Origin: Nocardioides conyzicola
GTDB lineage: Bacteria; Actinomycetota; Actinomycetes; Propionibacteriales; Nocardioidaceae
Direction of reading: 5' to 3'
NCBI RefSeq assembly: GCF_039543825.1
Contig: NZ_BAABKM010000002.1
Span: 62,001-126,000 of the forward strand
DNA length: 64,000 nt
The notes under the pieces were generated by a model. The model saw nothing but the letters and a program-made list of their open reading frames with translations. It did not search any database and had not been told where the DNA came from. Shown here in pieces: positions 1 through 7,466 of the stretch; the stretch's first letter is position 1; the number at the start of each line of letters is the position of its first letter. The position numbers and the translations under genes were made by a program.

Positions 1-311
1 GCGCGGCACTCGTCGAAGTAGCGCGACAGCAGCTCTCGCACCTGCTCCTGGTCACGGGTCTCCGACAGGGCGGTGAAGCCGACGAGGTCGCCGAACAGGA
101 CGCTGGTGATCCGCCGCGACGCCACCGGTTGGACGACGCTCGAGGAGGAGGCGGCCTGGTCCGCGCCGCAGGAGCTGCAGAAGCGGGCACCGGGGACCAC
201 CTCGGCCCGGCAGCTGCGACAGGACAGGGCCGCGAGGGCGGCACCGCAGGAGAAGCAGAAGCGCGCGCCGTCCGGCTGCCCGCCGCTGCCGCAGCTCGCG
301 CAGGTCGACAT
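1..311 (-). CDS. Zinc-ribbon / class III nucleotide cyclase protein (3' part outside window)
   Basis: Only the first 103 or so codons are present; the gene runs off the left edge. The protein starts with two CxxC...CxxC pairs (CASCG/CFSCG and CRSCR/CSSCG), a double zinc ribbon over about residues 1-50. A short Ser-rich linker follows, then the start of a class III adenylate/guanylate cyclase domain: SVLFGDLVGFTALSE holds the first metal-binding Asp in the family context F-x-D-L-x-G-F-T. Such proteins make cAMP or use the domain as a sensor; the remaining catalytic residues are outside the window, so activity is inferred. It lies 92 bases downstream of, and co-directional with, a transporter carrying a cyclic-nucleotide-binding domain, which suggests a shared pathway. 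Confidence 0.88.
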   Translation of the reverse strand, partial: MSTCASCGSGGQPDGARFCFSCGAALAALSCRSCRAEVVPGARFCSSCGADQAASSSSVVQPVASRRITSVLFGDLVGFTALSETRDQEQVRELLSRYFDECR

Positions 312-403
312 CACGCACTCCCGATCGCCGTCGTTGTCCCCGGAGAAGGATGACGCATCCGGGCGCCCGGGCGGGCTCGATCCACGCATCTGCTCCCCCG
401 ACG

Positions 404-2029
404 TCAGACGGCGAGACGCCGGGCGACGACGTCCTCGGCGATCCGAGCCGAGTCGTGGACACCGCTCACTGCGGCCAGGAAGTCCGCGCGGCTCAGGGCC
501 AGCACGACCGTGTCGGCCGTCGCGGTCACCGACGCGGTGCGGGGTACGTCGCGCAGCAGGCCGATCTCGCCGAAGTAGTCGCCGGTGCGCTCGGTGCGCA
601 GGACCCGCCCCGCCTGCGTCACCTCGACCATGCCGAGGGCGATGACGTAGAAGCGGTCGGCACCCTCGCCCTCCCGGAGGATGACGTCCCCGGCGGCGTA
701 CCGGACCGGCACCAGTCCGTGGGCCAGGGCCTCGACGGTCGGGGCCGCGAGCGGCGCGAAGAGGTCGAGCGAGCGCAGCAGGTCCACGTGCTCGGGCTCG
801 GTCAGCCGCTCGTCGAGGCGACGCACCCGGGCGAGCAGGGCCAGCACCAGGAGGGTCACGGATCCGCCGACCACCGCCATCGCGGGTCGGGCACCGACGA
901 GGTGGATCAGCAGCGGTGCCAGCAGCGAGCCGACCGCCATCGAGGCGATCAGCGAGCTCTCCACCGCCGAGAACACGCGGGAGAGGATGCGCTCGGGCGC
1001 GAGCCGCTGCGGGATGGTGTCGAGGCCCAGGTTGACCCACGGGTCGGCCAGCCCGATCACCGAGAGCGCGGCCAGGGCCGTCACCGGTGAGGGGAAGAGC
1101 GCCATCGCGATCAGCGGGAGCGACCAGCCCAGCACGCCGTACGCCATGTCCTGGGCGAGCCGCCCTCGTCCGACCCGTGACAGGACGACCAGGCCGCCGA
1201 CGACCGTGCCGATGCCCATCACCGAGTTGAGGTAGCCCACGCCGGCGGCCCCGCTGTGGAGCTGGTCGACGGCGACGATCACCAGGAACACCGTCAGGGC
1301 TCCCCACACCAGGCCCTGGGCGGACGCGAGCGTGGCGACCGCACCGAGGTCGCGGTCGCGCCGGAGCTCGACGAACCCGGCCGTGACGTCGCGGGCGAAG
1401 CCGGTGCGCTCGGCCTCGTCCTCCGGCGCGGGCTCGGTCGTGGCGGCGGGCGGGACCCTGACGGCGGCGACCAGCGCGAGGGACCAGACGAACGTGGCGG
1501 CGTTGAGCCAGAGCACGAGCTCGACGTCGACGGCTCCCACGAGGAGCGCTCCGAGCGCCGGTCCCGCGAACATCGCGACGGTCTCGAGGTTGGAGGACAC
1601 GGCGTTCGCCGCGGTCAGCTCCGCGGGCTCGGAGACGAGGCGCGGCATCAAACCCGCCTGGGCGGACCGGAACGACGCCCCGACGCCGACGGCGGTCAAC
1701 GTCAGCGCGTAGACCACCAGGTCCGGTCCACCGACCCCGATGGTCAGGGCGGCCGCCCCGACGAGCACGGCGCGGGCCGCGTCGTTGGCCATCATGAAGC
1801 GCTTCCGGCCGACGCGGTCGGCGAGGGTCGCGCCGACCGGTCCGGCGACGGCACCCACGACGAACCGCAGCGCCAGGTAGACGCCGACCGCCGTCGCGCC
1901 GCCGGCGGAGTAGGCCCAGACGATCAGGGCCGTCGAGTACGCCCAGTCCCCCAGGGTCGAGCCGAAGAAGGCGAGCTGGACCCGCCGCAACGCCGGGTTC
2001 GCGAGGACGCGGGCGAGGGACTGCGACAT
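404..2029 (-). CDS. MFS transporter fused to a C-terminal cyclic-nucleotide-binding domain
   Basis: The 541-residue protein has about 400 residues of major facilitator transporter of the MFS_3/EntS-like type, with multiple hydrophobic helices and the loop ADRVGRKRFM between helices 2 and 3. From about residue 415 it continues into a cNMP-binding domain. The phosphate-binding cassette looks intact: FGEIGLLRDVPRTASV matches the family pattern G-E-x-x-L-L...P-R-x-A-x-V, including the Arg that contacts the cyclic phosphate. Substrate is unknown; export of a small hydrophobic compound is typical. The start ATG has a good GGAGGT Shine-Dalgarno five bases upstream, but that sequence is buried in a long hairpin. 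A cyclase-type gene follows. Gating or localisation by cAMP is inference. Confidence 0.9.
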   Translation of the reverse strand: MSQSLARVLANPALRRVQLAFFGSTLGDWAYSTALIVWAYSAGGATAVGVYLALRFVVGAVAGPVGATLADRVGRKRFMMANDAARAVLVGAAALTIGVGGPDLVVYALTLTAVGVGASFRSAQAGLMPRLVSEPAELTAANAVSSNLETVAMFAGPALGALLVGAVDVELVLWLNAATFVWSLALVAAVRVPPAATTEPAPEDEAERTGFARDVTAGFVELRRDRDLGAVATLASAQGLVWGALTVFLVIVAVDQLHSGAAGVGYLNSVMGIGTVVGGLVVLSRVGRGRLAQDMAYGVLGWSLPLIAMALFPSPVTALAALSVIGLADPWVNLGLDTIPQRLAPERILSRVFSAVESSLIASMAVGSLLAPLLIHLVGARPAMAVVGGSVTLLVLALLARVRRLDERLTEPEHVDLLRSLDLFAPLAAPTVEALAHGLVPVRYAAGDVILREGEGADRFYVIALGMVEVTQAGRVLRTERTGDYFGEIGLLRDVPRTASVTATADTVVLALSRADFLAAVSGVHDSARIAEDVVARRLAV

Positions 2030-2031
2030 GA

Positions 2032-2101
2032 GACGACCTCCATGGCTCCGGTGCGCACCCGCTGCGGGTGCGCGCTCATCGTGGAGCCGATGGAGGTCGT
2101 C
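2032..2101 (-). promoter_or_regulatory. Long RNA hairpin sequestering the Shine-Dalgarno of the MFS-cNMP gene
   Basis: Three nested arms pair with each other: 2032-2043 with 2090-2101 (12 bp, GACGACCTCCAT), 2044-2049 with 2083-2088 (6 bp), and 2053-2062 with 2064-2073 (10 bp, GCGCACCCGC). In the mRNA the last arm contains GGAGGT, the ribosome binding site, just before the ATG at 2029. The folded leader would block initiation, which suggests translational control or an RNA thermometer-like switch. Confidence 0.75.
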
Positions 2102-2102
2102 G

Positions 2103-2124
2103 TTCTGTCTGCGTGCTGACAGAA
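2103..2124. promoter_or_regulatory. Inverted repeat before the hairpin leader
   Basis: TTCTGTC (2103-2109), an 8-base spacer, and GACAGAA (2118-2124) form a perfect 7-bp dyad. It sits between the stop of the TM2 gene and the hairpin leader of the transporter gene. It could be an operator for the transporter promoter or a weak terminator of the TM2 gene; there is no T-tract to favour the terminator reading. Confidence 0.4.
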
Positions 2125-2140
2125 GAACCGATCAGATGGA

Positions 2141-2641
2141 TCAGCTGTTGCGCAACGGCAGGCCGTTGATGTCCTTGCTGTCCGTCGCCAGGATCATGAT
2201 CCCGTCGATCAGGCCCCAGATGGACCCGATGCCGCACGTCAGCACGGTCACGACGATCTGCCAGACGGCCGTCTTGTTGTCGCCGAGGTAGAACCGGCCG
2301 ACGCCGAAGCCGCCCAGGAAGATCTGCAGCAGGCCCGCGACCAGCTTGGACTTGTCCGAGAACGGCATGCCGGTCTTGGGGTCCACGCCGTACGGCGCCT
2401 GCGCGCTCGCGCCGTACGCCGCGGCCGGGTAGCCGGGCTGCGCGTAGCCGGGCTGGGGCTGCGGGTAGCCGGGCTGCGGCGGCGCATAGCCGGGCTGGGG
2501 CGGCGGTGCCTGGCCGTACGGCGGCGGGGTCGGTGCCGGCTGCTCGGCCGGGGGCGGCGGCGGGGGCGGGGTCTCGCCGGACGGCGGGGTGGGCTCGCCG
2601 TACGGCGGGGGGACGTGGGGGTCCTCGGGGCCTTGAGTCAT
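2141..2641 (-). CDS. Proline-rich TM2 domain membrane protein
   Basis: The 166-residue protein has a cytoplasmic-type N-terminal half rich in Pro, Tyr and Gln with repeats such as QPGYAPPQPGYPQPQPGY, then a TM2 domain from about residue 92. The TM2 pattern is clear: KSKLVAGLLQIFLGGFGVGRFYLG, a DNKTAVWQ loop, and a second helix containing CGIGSIWGLIDGIMIL. TM2 proteins are small membrane proteins of unknown biochemical role; actinobacterial versions often carry such Pro/Tyr-rich tails. TAGGGT lies six bases before the ATG, so the transcript may be leaderless. No functional link to the neighbouring transporter is evident beyond direction of transcription. Confidence 0.9.
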   Translation of the reverse strand: MTQGPEDPHVPPPYGEPTPPSGETPPPPPPPAEQPAPTPPPYGQAPPPQPGYAPPQPGYPQPQPGYAQPGYPAAAYGASAQAPYGVDPKTGMPFSDKSKLVAGLLQIFLGGFGVGRFYLGDNKTAVWQIVVTVLTCGIGSIWGLIDGIMILATDSKDINGLPLRNS

Positions 2642-2665
2642 GCCGCCACCCTAGGGCGTGGCGGC

Positions 2666-3904
2666 CTACGGCAGTAGGTCCCGCACCAGGGCGTCGGCGA
2701 GCAGTCGACCGCGCTGGGTGGGGATCAGCCGCTCGGCGCGGCGCGTGAGGAGCCCGTCGAAGATGAGGTCGTTGACCGCGGCCCGTCCGGTCGCGTCGAG
2801 CACGCTGACGGGAAGCCCGTCGCGCAGCCGCAGCTCGAGCAGGACCCGTTCGACGCGGCGGCTCTCGTCGTCGAGCACCTCCCGGGCGTGCGCGGGCGTG
2901 ACGCCGCGGGCGATCCGCTCGGCGTACGCCGCAGGGTGCTTGACGTTCCACCACCGCACGCCGCCGACGTGGGAGTGCGCGCCGGGGCCGACGCCCCACC
3001 AGTCGCCACCCTTCCAATAGAGCATGTTGTGCCGGCAGCGGCTGGCCGTGTCCTCCGGCCCGCCCCTGGCCCAGTTGGAGACCTCGTACCACTCCAGCCC
3101 GGCGGCGGTCAGCCGCTCGTCGACCAGGAGGTACTTGTCGGCGAGGTCGTCGTCGTCCGGCATCGCGACCTCGCCGCGCCGGATCTGGCGGGCCAGGGCG
3201 GTGCCGTCCTCGACGATGAGGGAGTACGCCGACACGTGGTCGGGCGCGCAGGCGAGCGCCGCCTCGACGCTGGTCCCCCAGTCGGCGAGCGACTCCCCCG
3301 GGGTGCCGTAGATGAGGTCGAGGCTGACCTGCTCGAAGCCGGCCTGGCGCGCCCAGTCGACGACGGCCGGGACCCGCAGCGGGTCGTGGGTGCGGTCCAG
3401 GACCTTGAGCACGTGGTCGACGGCCGACTGCATGCCGAAGGACATCCGGTTGAAGCCGGCGCCCCGCAGCTCCTCGAGGTCCCACAGCGCCACGCTGTCG
3501 GGGTTGGACTCCGTGGTGATCTCCGCGTCCGGGGCCAGCCCGAACTCCGCGGCGATCGACGCGACGATCGAGCCCAGGTCGCCCGGGCTCAGCAGCGTCG
3601 GCGTACCCCCGCCGAAGAAGATCGTGCTCACCGGGAGGTCGACGTCGCCGAGCGCGACCCGGGCCCGGCGTACCTCGGCGATCGCGGCCTCGGCGTACGT
3701 CGCCCGGCTGGCGCCGGGTGCGCCACCGGCCGGGCCGAGCTCGTCGGCGGTGTAGGTGTTGAAGTCGCAGTAGCCGCAGCGCACCGTGCAGAAGGGCACG
3801 TGCACGTAGAAGCCGAACGGCCGGCTCCCCAGCCCCGCGAGCGCGCTCGCCGGCAGTGCCCCGTCCTCGGGGACCGGATCACCCACGGGCAGCACGGACG
3901 GCAT
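2666..3904 (-). CDS. hemW: HemW family radical SAM protein (heme chaperone)
   Basis: The 412-residue protein has the radical SAM motif C39-x3-C43-x2-C46 (CTVRCGYCDFNTYT). It lacks the extra Cys found right after this motif in true coproporphyrinogen dehydrogenase HemN, which points to HemW, a heme-binding chaperone. FFGGGTPTLL, the ITTESNPDS segment and YGTPGES are as expected for the family, and a HemN C-terminal domain occupies roughly residues 300-380. Family length is usually 375-420, so it appears complete. The ATG at 3904 is the first plausible start. It lies downstream of dnaE2, separated by 169 bases of repeat-rich DNA, so it is probably transcribed separately. Confidence 0.93.
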   Translation of the reverse strand: MPSVLPVGDPVPEDGALPASALAGLGSRPFGFYVHVPFCTVRCGYCDFNTYTADELGPAGGAPGASRATYAEAAIAEVRRARVALGDVDLPVSTIFFGGGTPTLLSPGDLGSIVASIAAEFGLAPDAEITTESNPDSVALWDLEELRGAGFNRMSFGMQSAVDHVLKVLDRTHDPLRVPAVVDWARQAGFEQVSLDLIYGTPGESLADWGTSVEAALACAPDHVSAYSLIVEDGTALARQIRRGEVAMPDDDDLADKYLLVDERLTAAGLEWYEVSNWARGGPEDTASRCRHNMLYWKGGDWWGVGPGAHSHVGGVRWWNVKHPAAYAERIARGVTPAHAREVLDDESRRVERVLLELRLRDGLPVSVLDATGRAAVNDLIFDGLLTRRAERLIPTQRGRLLADALVRDLLP

Positions 3905-3924
3905 GCGGCCATCCTCGCACCCGG

Positions 3925-4039
3925 GGTTGAGTCGGGAGTTCTGACGGTCGAGTCAGGAGTTCTGACGGACGAGTCGGAAGTTCTGGCAGGCACTGTCGCC
4001 GAAACTCCCGAATCGACGATCACAAGTCCCCACTCAACC
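3925..4039. repeat. Intergenic repeat element with tandem 21-bp units and terminal inverted repeats
   Basis: Three head-to-tail 21-bp units (3929-3949, 3950-3970, 3971-3991) share the core GAGTCRGRAGTTCTG. An inverted copy of the core, AAACTCCCGAATC, lies near 4002-4014. The segment is bounded by GGTTGAGT (3925-3932) and its complement ACTCAACC (4032-4039). It fills most of the space between dnaE2 and hemW. It looks like a small non-coding interspersed element, REP- or MITE-like. No promoter or coding role is evident. Confidence 0.6.
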
Positions 4040-4073
4040 GGCGAGGGTCCCGCTGTGGGTCGCCGGTGAGCCG

Positions 4074-7000
4074 TCACTGGAAGTCGCGGGACCGGTGCCG
4101 CGCGCGGAGCGCCGCGCCCGCCTCGGGATGCACCTCCTCGATCGGGCCGAGCCGGTCGGCGACCAGGTTGGTGACGCCGTCCTGCCGCTCGAGCATCCCG
4201 CGGATCACCATCCCCGCCGAGCCGGTCGCCACCGACCGGTGGCGCCGCCAGACGCCGACCGTGCAGATCACGTTGAGCATCCCGGTCTCGTCCTCGAGGT
4301 TGAGGAACGTGACGCCCCCCGCCGTTCCCGGTCGCTGCCGGTGGGTCACCAGGCCCGCCACGTGCACCCGCCGTCCGGCCTCGGCGGTCGCGGTGTCGGC
4401 GACCGACTTGATCCCGGCCGCCCGCAGCCGGTCGCGCAGCAGGGCGACCGGATGGATGTCCGGGGTGATCCCGGTCGCCCACAGGTCGGCCATCGTGGTC
4501 TCGACGAGGTCCATGTCGGGCAGCATCGGCGCCGCCTCGCTCACCCGGATCCCCTCGAGGTGCTCCTCGCTCTCGGTCCAGCCAGCGTTCCAGAGCGCCT
4601 GCCGCCGCGACAGCCCGGTCCCGTCGAAGACCCCCGCCGTCGCCAGCGCCTCGAGCTGCCTGGCGTCGAGCCCGGCCCGCCGCGACAGGTCCACCTGGTC
4701 GGCGAACGGCCGCTCCGCCCGGGCCGCCACGATCCGCTCGGCCACCGCCTTGCCGATCCCCCGGACCGAGTCCAGGCCGAGGCGTACGGCGTACCCGGTG
4801 TCGCGCCGGTGCTCCGGCGTGGGATCGGGCGTGCCCGGCACCCAGTCGGTGCGTACGCCGTCGTGCCGGCACGCGTCGAGTCCCGTCGGCCGCCCACTGC
4901 CCTCGAGGTCGGCCACCGCACCCGAGAGCGACAGGTCGGGACGCAGCACCTCGACGCCGTGGCGGCGGGCGTCGTGCACCAGCGACTGCGGTGAGTAGAA
5001 CCCCATCGGCTGGTTGCGCAGCAGCGCGGCCAGGAACGCCGCCGGGTAGTGCAGCTTGCACCATGAGCTCGCGTAGACGAGCTTGGCGAAGGAGAGGGAG
5101 TGGCTCTCGGCGAAGCCGAAGTTGGCGAAGGACAGGATCTTCAGGTAGATCGCGTCGGCCTCCGCACCGACCAGTCCCTTCCTCGCCATCCCCGAGTAGA
5201 GCTTCTCCTTGATCGACTCGATCCGCTCGACCCCGCGCTTGGAGCCCATCGCCCGGCGCAGCAGGTCGGCCTCGTCGCGGGTGCAGTCGCCGAGGGTGCG
5301 CGCCATGTCCATCAGCTGCTCCTGGAAGAGGGGTACGCCGAGGGTGCGCGCCAGCACCGGCTCGAGCGACGGGTGGGCGTAGGTGACCTCCTCGCGGCCG
5401 GTGGCCCGGCGTACGTAGGGATGCACCGCGCCACCCTGGATCGGGCCGGGACGGATCAGCGCGATCTCGATCGCCAGGTCGTAGAAGGCGCGCGGCTGCA
5501 GCCGCGGCAGGGTGCCGATCTGGGCCCGGCTCTCCACCTGGAAGACGCCGATCGAGTCGGCCCGGCAGAGCATGTCGTAGACGGCCGGCTCCTCCTTGGG
5601 GATCGTCTCCAGCTCCCAGCGCTCCCCCAGGTGCTCCTCGACGATGCGCATCATGTGGTCGAGCGCGCCGAGCATCCCGAGCCCGAGCAGGTCGAACTTC
5701 ACCAGCCCCATGAACTCGCACGCGTCCTTGTCCCACTGCAGCACCGTGCGCTTCTCCATCCGCGCCCGCTCGATCGGCACCACCTCGCCGATCGGCCGCT
5801 CGGTGAGCACCATCCCGCCGGAGTGGATGCCGAGGTGGCGCGGTGCCCCGAGGAACTGGTTGGCGAGCTCCACCACCGCAGCGGGTACGCCGTGCTCCCC
5901 CTCTCCCTGGCCGTCGACAGCGACCTGGGTCCAGCTGGTGATCTGCTTGGACCAGGCGTCCTGCTGCCCCGGGGAGTGACCCAGCGCCTTGGCCGCGTCG
6001 CGGACCGCCATCTTGGGCCGGTAGCCGACGACGTTGGCGACCTGCGCGGCGTTGTGCCGGCCGTACTTGTCGTAGACCCACTGGATCACCTCCTCGCGCC
6101 GGTCGGAGTCGAAGTCGACGTCGATGTCGGGCTCCTCGTCGCGGTGCTGGGAGATGAACCGCTCGAAGGGCAGCTGGTAGAAGACCGGGTCGATCGCGGT
6201 GATGCCGAGGGCGTAGCAGACCGCCGAGCTGGCGGCGGACCCCCGGCCCTGGTAGAGGATCCGCTTGCTGCGGGCGAAGGCGACGATGTCGTGGACGATC
6301 ACGAAGTAGCCGGCGAAGTCCTTCTCCTCGATCACCCGCAGCTCGTGGTCGACCTTCTCCCGGGCGTCCTCCTCGAGGTCGGTGCCGGCGTAGCGCTGGG
6401 CGAAGCCGCGCTCCGTCAGCTCCCGCAGCCAGCTCATCTGGGTGTGCCCCTCCGGCACGGACTTCGGCAGCCGCGGGGTGGCCTTCTGCAGGTCGAAGGC
6501 GATCTCGTCGGCGATCGTCACCGTGCGGGCGACCGCCCCGTCATAACGGGCGAAGCGACGCGCCATCTCCTCCCCGGAGCGCAGGCAGGCGGCGCCCGCC
6601 GCGGGCAGCCAGCCGTCCATCTCGGCGAGGCTGCGCCGGGCGCGGACCGCCGCCATCGCCCCGGCCAGCCGGTGCCCGTCGGGCCGCGCGTGGTGGACGT
6701 TGTTGGTGGCGACGACCGGCATACCGCGCTCGGCGGCGATCGCGGCCAGCAGGTCGTTGTCGTGGCTGTCGGTCGGGTGGCCCCGGTCGGTCAGCTCGAC
6801 CACGACGTGCTCACGCCCGAAGAGCGCGGTCAGCCGGTCCAGCTCTGCGACGGCGTACGACGGGCCCCGGGTCAGCGCCTGACGGACCGCGCCCTTGCGG
6901 CAGCCGGTGAGGACCAGCCAGTGCCCCTCGGACCGCTCCCCCAGCTCGGCGAGGTCGTAGACGGGACGACCCTTCTCGTCACCGCGCAGCTGCGCGTCGG

Positions 7001-7466
7001 TGATCGCGCCGGCCAGCCGGTGGTAGCCCTCGACGCCACGGGCCAGCACGAGCAGGTGGCTGCCCTCGGGGTCGGCGACGCCGTTCTGCGCGCCGGTGAG
7101 CCCGAGGGAGAGCTCGGACCCGTAGATCGTCCGGAGGCCACCGTGGAGCTGAGCAGTCTCGGCGAAGAGAGGCGCGCCGTAGAACCCGTCGTGGTCGGTG
7201 ATCGCCAGCGCGTGCAGGCCGAGCCGGAGTGCCTCCAGCACCAGCTTGTCGGGGCCGCTCGCGCCGTCGAGGAAGCTGAAGTTGGAGTGGCAGTGCAGCT
7301 CAGCGTACGGCGTGACCGGGCCGGTCGGTCGCTCGATCTCGACCTTCTCGCGCTTGCGCTTGCGCTGCGAGATCGGCGCCTCGGGGTCCTGCGGAGTGAC
7401 GACCCGGCCGGAGAGCCGCTTCTCCAGCTCGCCCCAGGACATGTTCGCGGGGTTGTTCCAGCCCAT
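4074..7466 (-). CDS. dnaE2: Error-prone DNA polymerase III alpha subunit DnaE2
   Basis: The 1,130-residue C-family polymerase performs SOS mutagenic translesion synthesis. It starts MGWNNPANMSWGELEKRL. A PHP domain follows (AELHCHSNFSFLDGAS, ITDHDGFYG), then the polymerase core with catalytic acidic residues in EPDIDVDFDSDRR, and a C-terminal OB fold (VHVAGLVTHRQRPG...LEDETGMLNVI). Length fits DnaE2 (about 1,050-1,130) better than replicative DnaE1 (about 1,180). The start at 7466 is preferred because ATG overlaps the imuB stop by one base (TGATG). It is the last gene of an imuA'-imuB-dnaE2 unit with a perfect SOS box upstream, the mycobacterial mutasome arrangement. Confidence 0.96.
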   Translation of the reverse strand: MGWNNPANMSWGELEKRLSGRVVTPQDPEAPISQRKRKREKVEIERPTGPVTPYAELHCHSNFSFLDGASGPDKLVLEALRLGLHALAITDHDGFYGAPLFAETAQLHGGLRTIYGSELSLGLTGAQNGVADPEGSHLLVLARGVEGYHRLAGAITDAQLRGDEKGRPVYDLAELGERSEGHWLVLTGCRKGAVRQALTRGPSYAVAELDRLTALFGREHVVVELTDRGHPTDSHDNDLLAAIAAERGMPVVATNNVHHARPDGHRLAGAMAAVRARRSLAEMDGWLPAAGAACLRSGEEMARRFARYDGAVARTVTIADEIAFDLQKATPRLPKSVPEGHTQMSWLRELTERGFAQRYAGTDLEEDAREKVDHELRVIEEKDFAGYFVIVHDIVAFARSKRILYQGRGSAASSAVCYALGITAIDPVFYQLPFERFISQHRDEEPDIDVDFDSDRREEVIQWVYDKYGRHNAAQVANVVGYRPKMAVRDAAKALGHSPGQQDAWSKQITSWTQVAVDGQGEGEHGVPAAVVELANQFLGAPRHLGIHSGGMVLTERPIGEVVPIERARMEKRTVLQWDKDACEFMGLVKFDLLGLGMLGALDHMMRIVEEHLGERWELETIPKEEPAVYDMLCRADSIGVFQVESRAQIGTLPRLQPRAFYDLAIEIALIRPGPIQGGAVHPYVRRATGREEVTYAHPSLEPVLARTLGVPLFQEQLMDMARTLGDCTRDEADLLRRAMGSKRGVERIESIKEKLYSGMARKGLVGAEADAIYLKILSFANFGFAESHSLSFAKLVYASSWCKLHYPAAFLAALLRNQPMGFYSPQSLVHDARRHGVEVLRPDLSLSGAVADLEGSGRPTGLDACRHDGVRTDWVPGTPDPTPEHRRDTGYAVRLGLDSVRGIGKAVAERIVAARAERPFADQVDLSRRAGLDARQLEALATAGVFDGTGLSRRQALWNAGWTESEEHLEGIRVSEAAPMLPDMDLVETTMADLWATGITPDIHPVALLRDRLRAAGIKSVADTATAEAGRRVHVAGLVTHRQRPGTAGGVTFLNLEDETGMLNVICTVGVWRRHRSVATGSAGMVIRGMLERQDGVTNLVADRLGPIEEVHPEAGAALRARHRSRDFQ

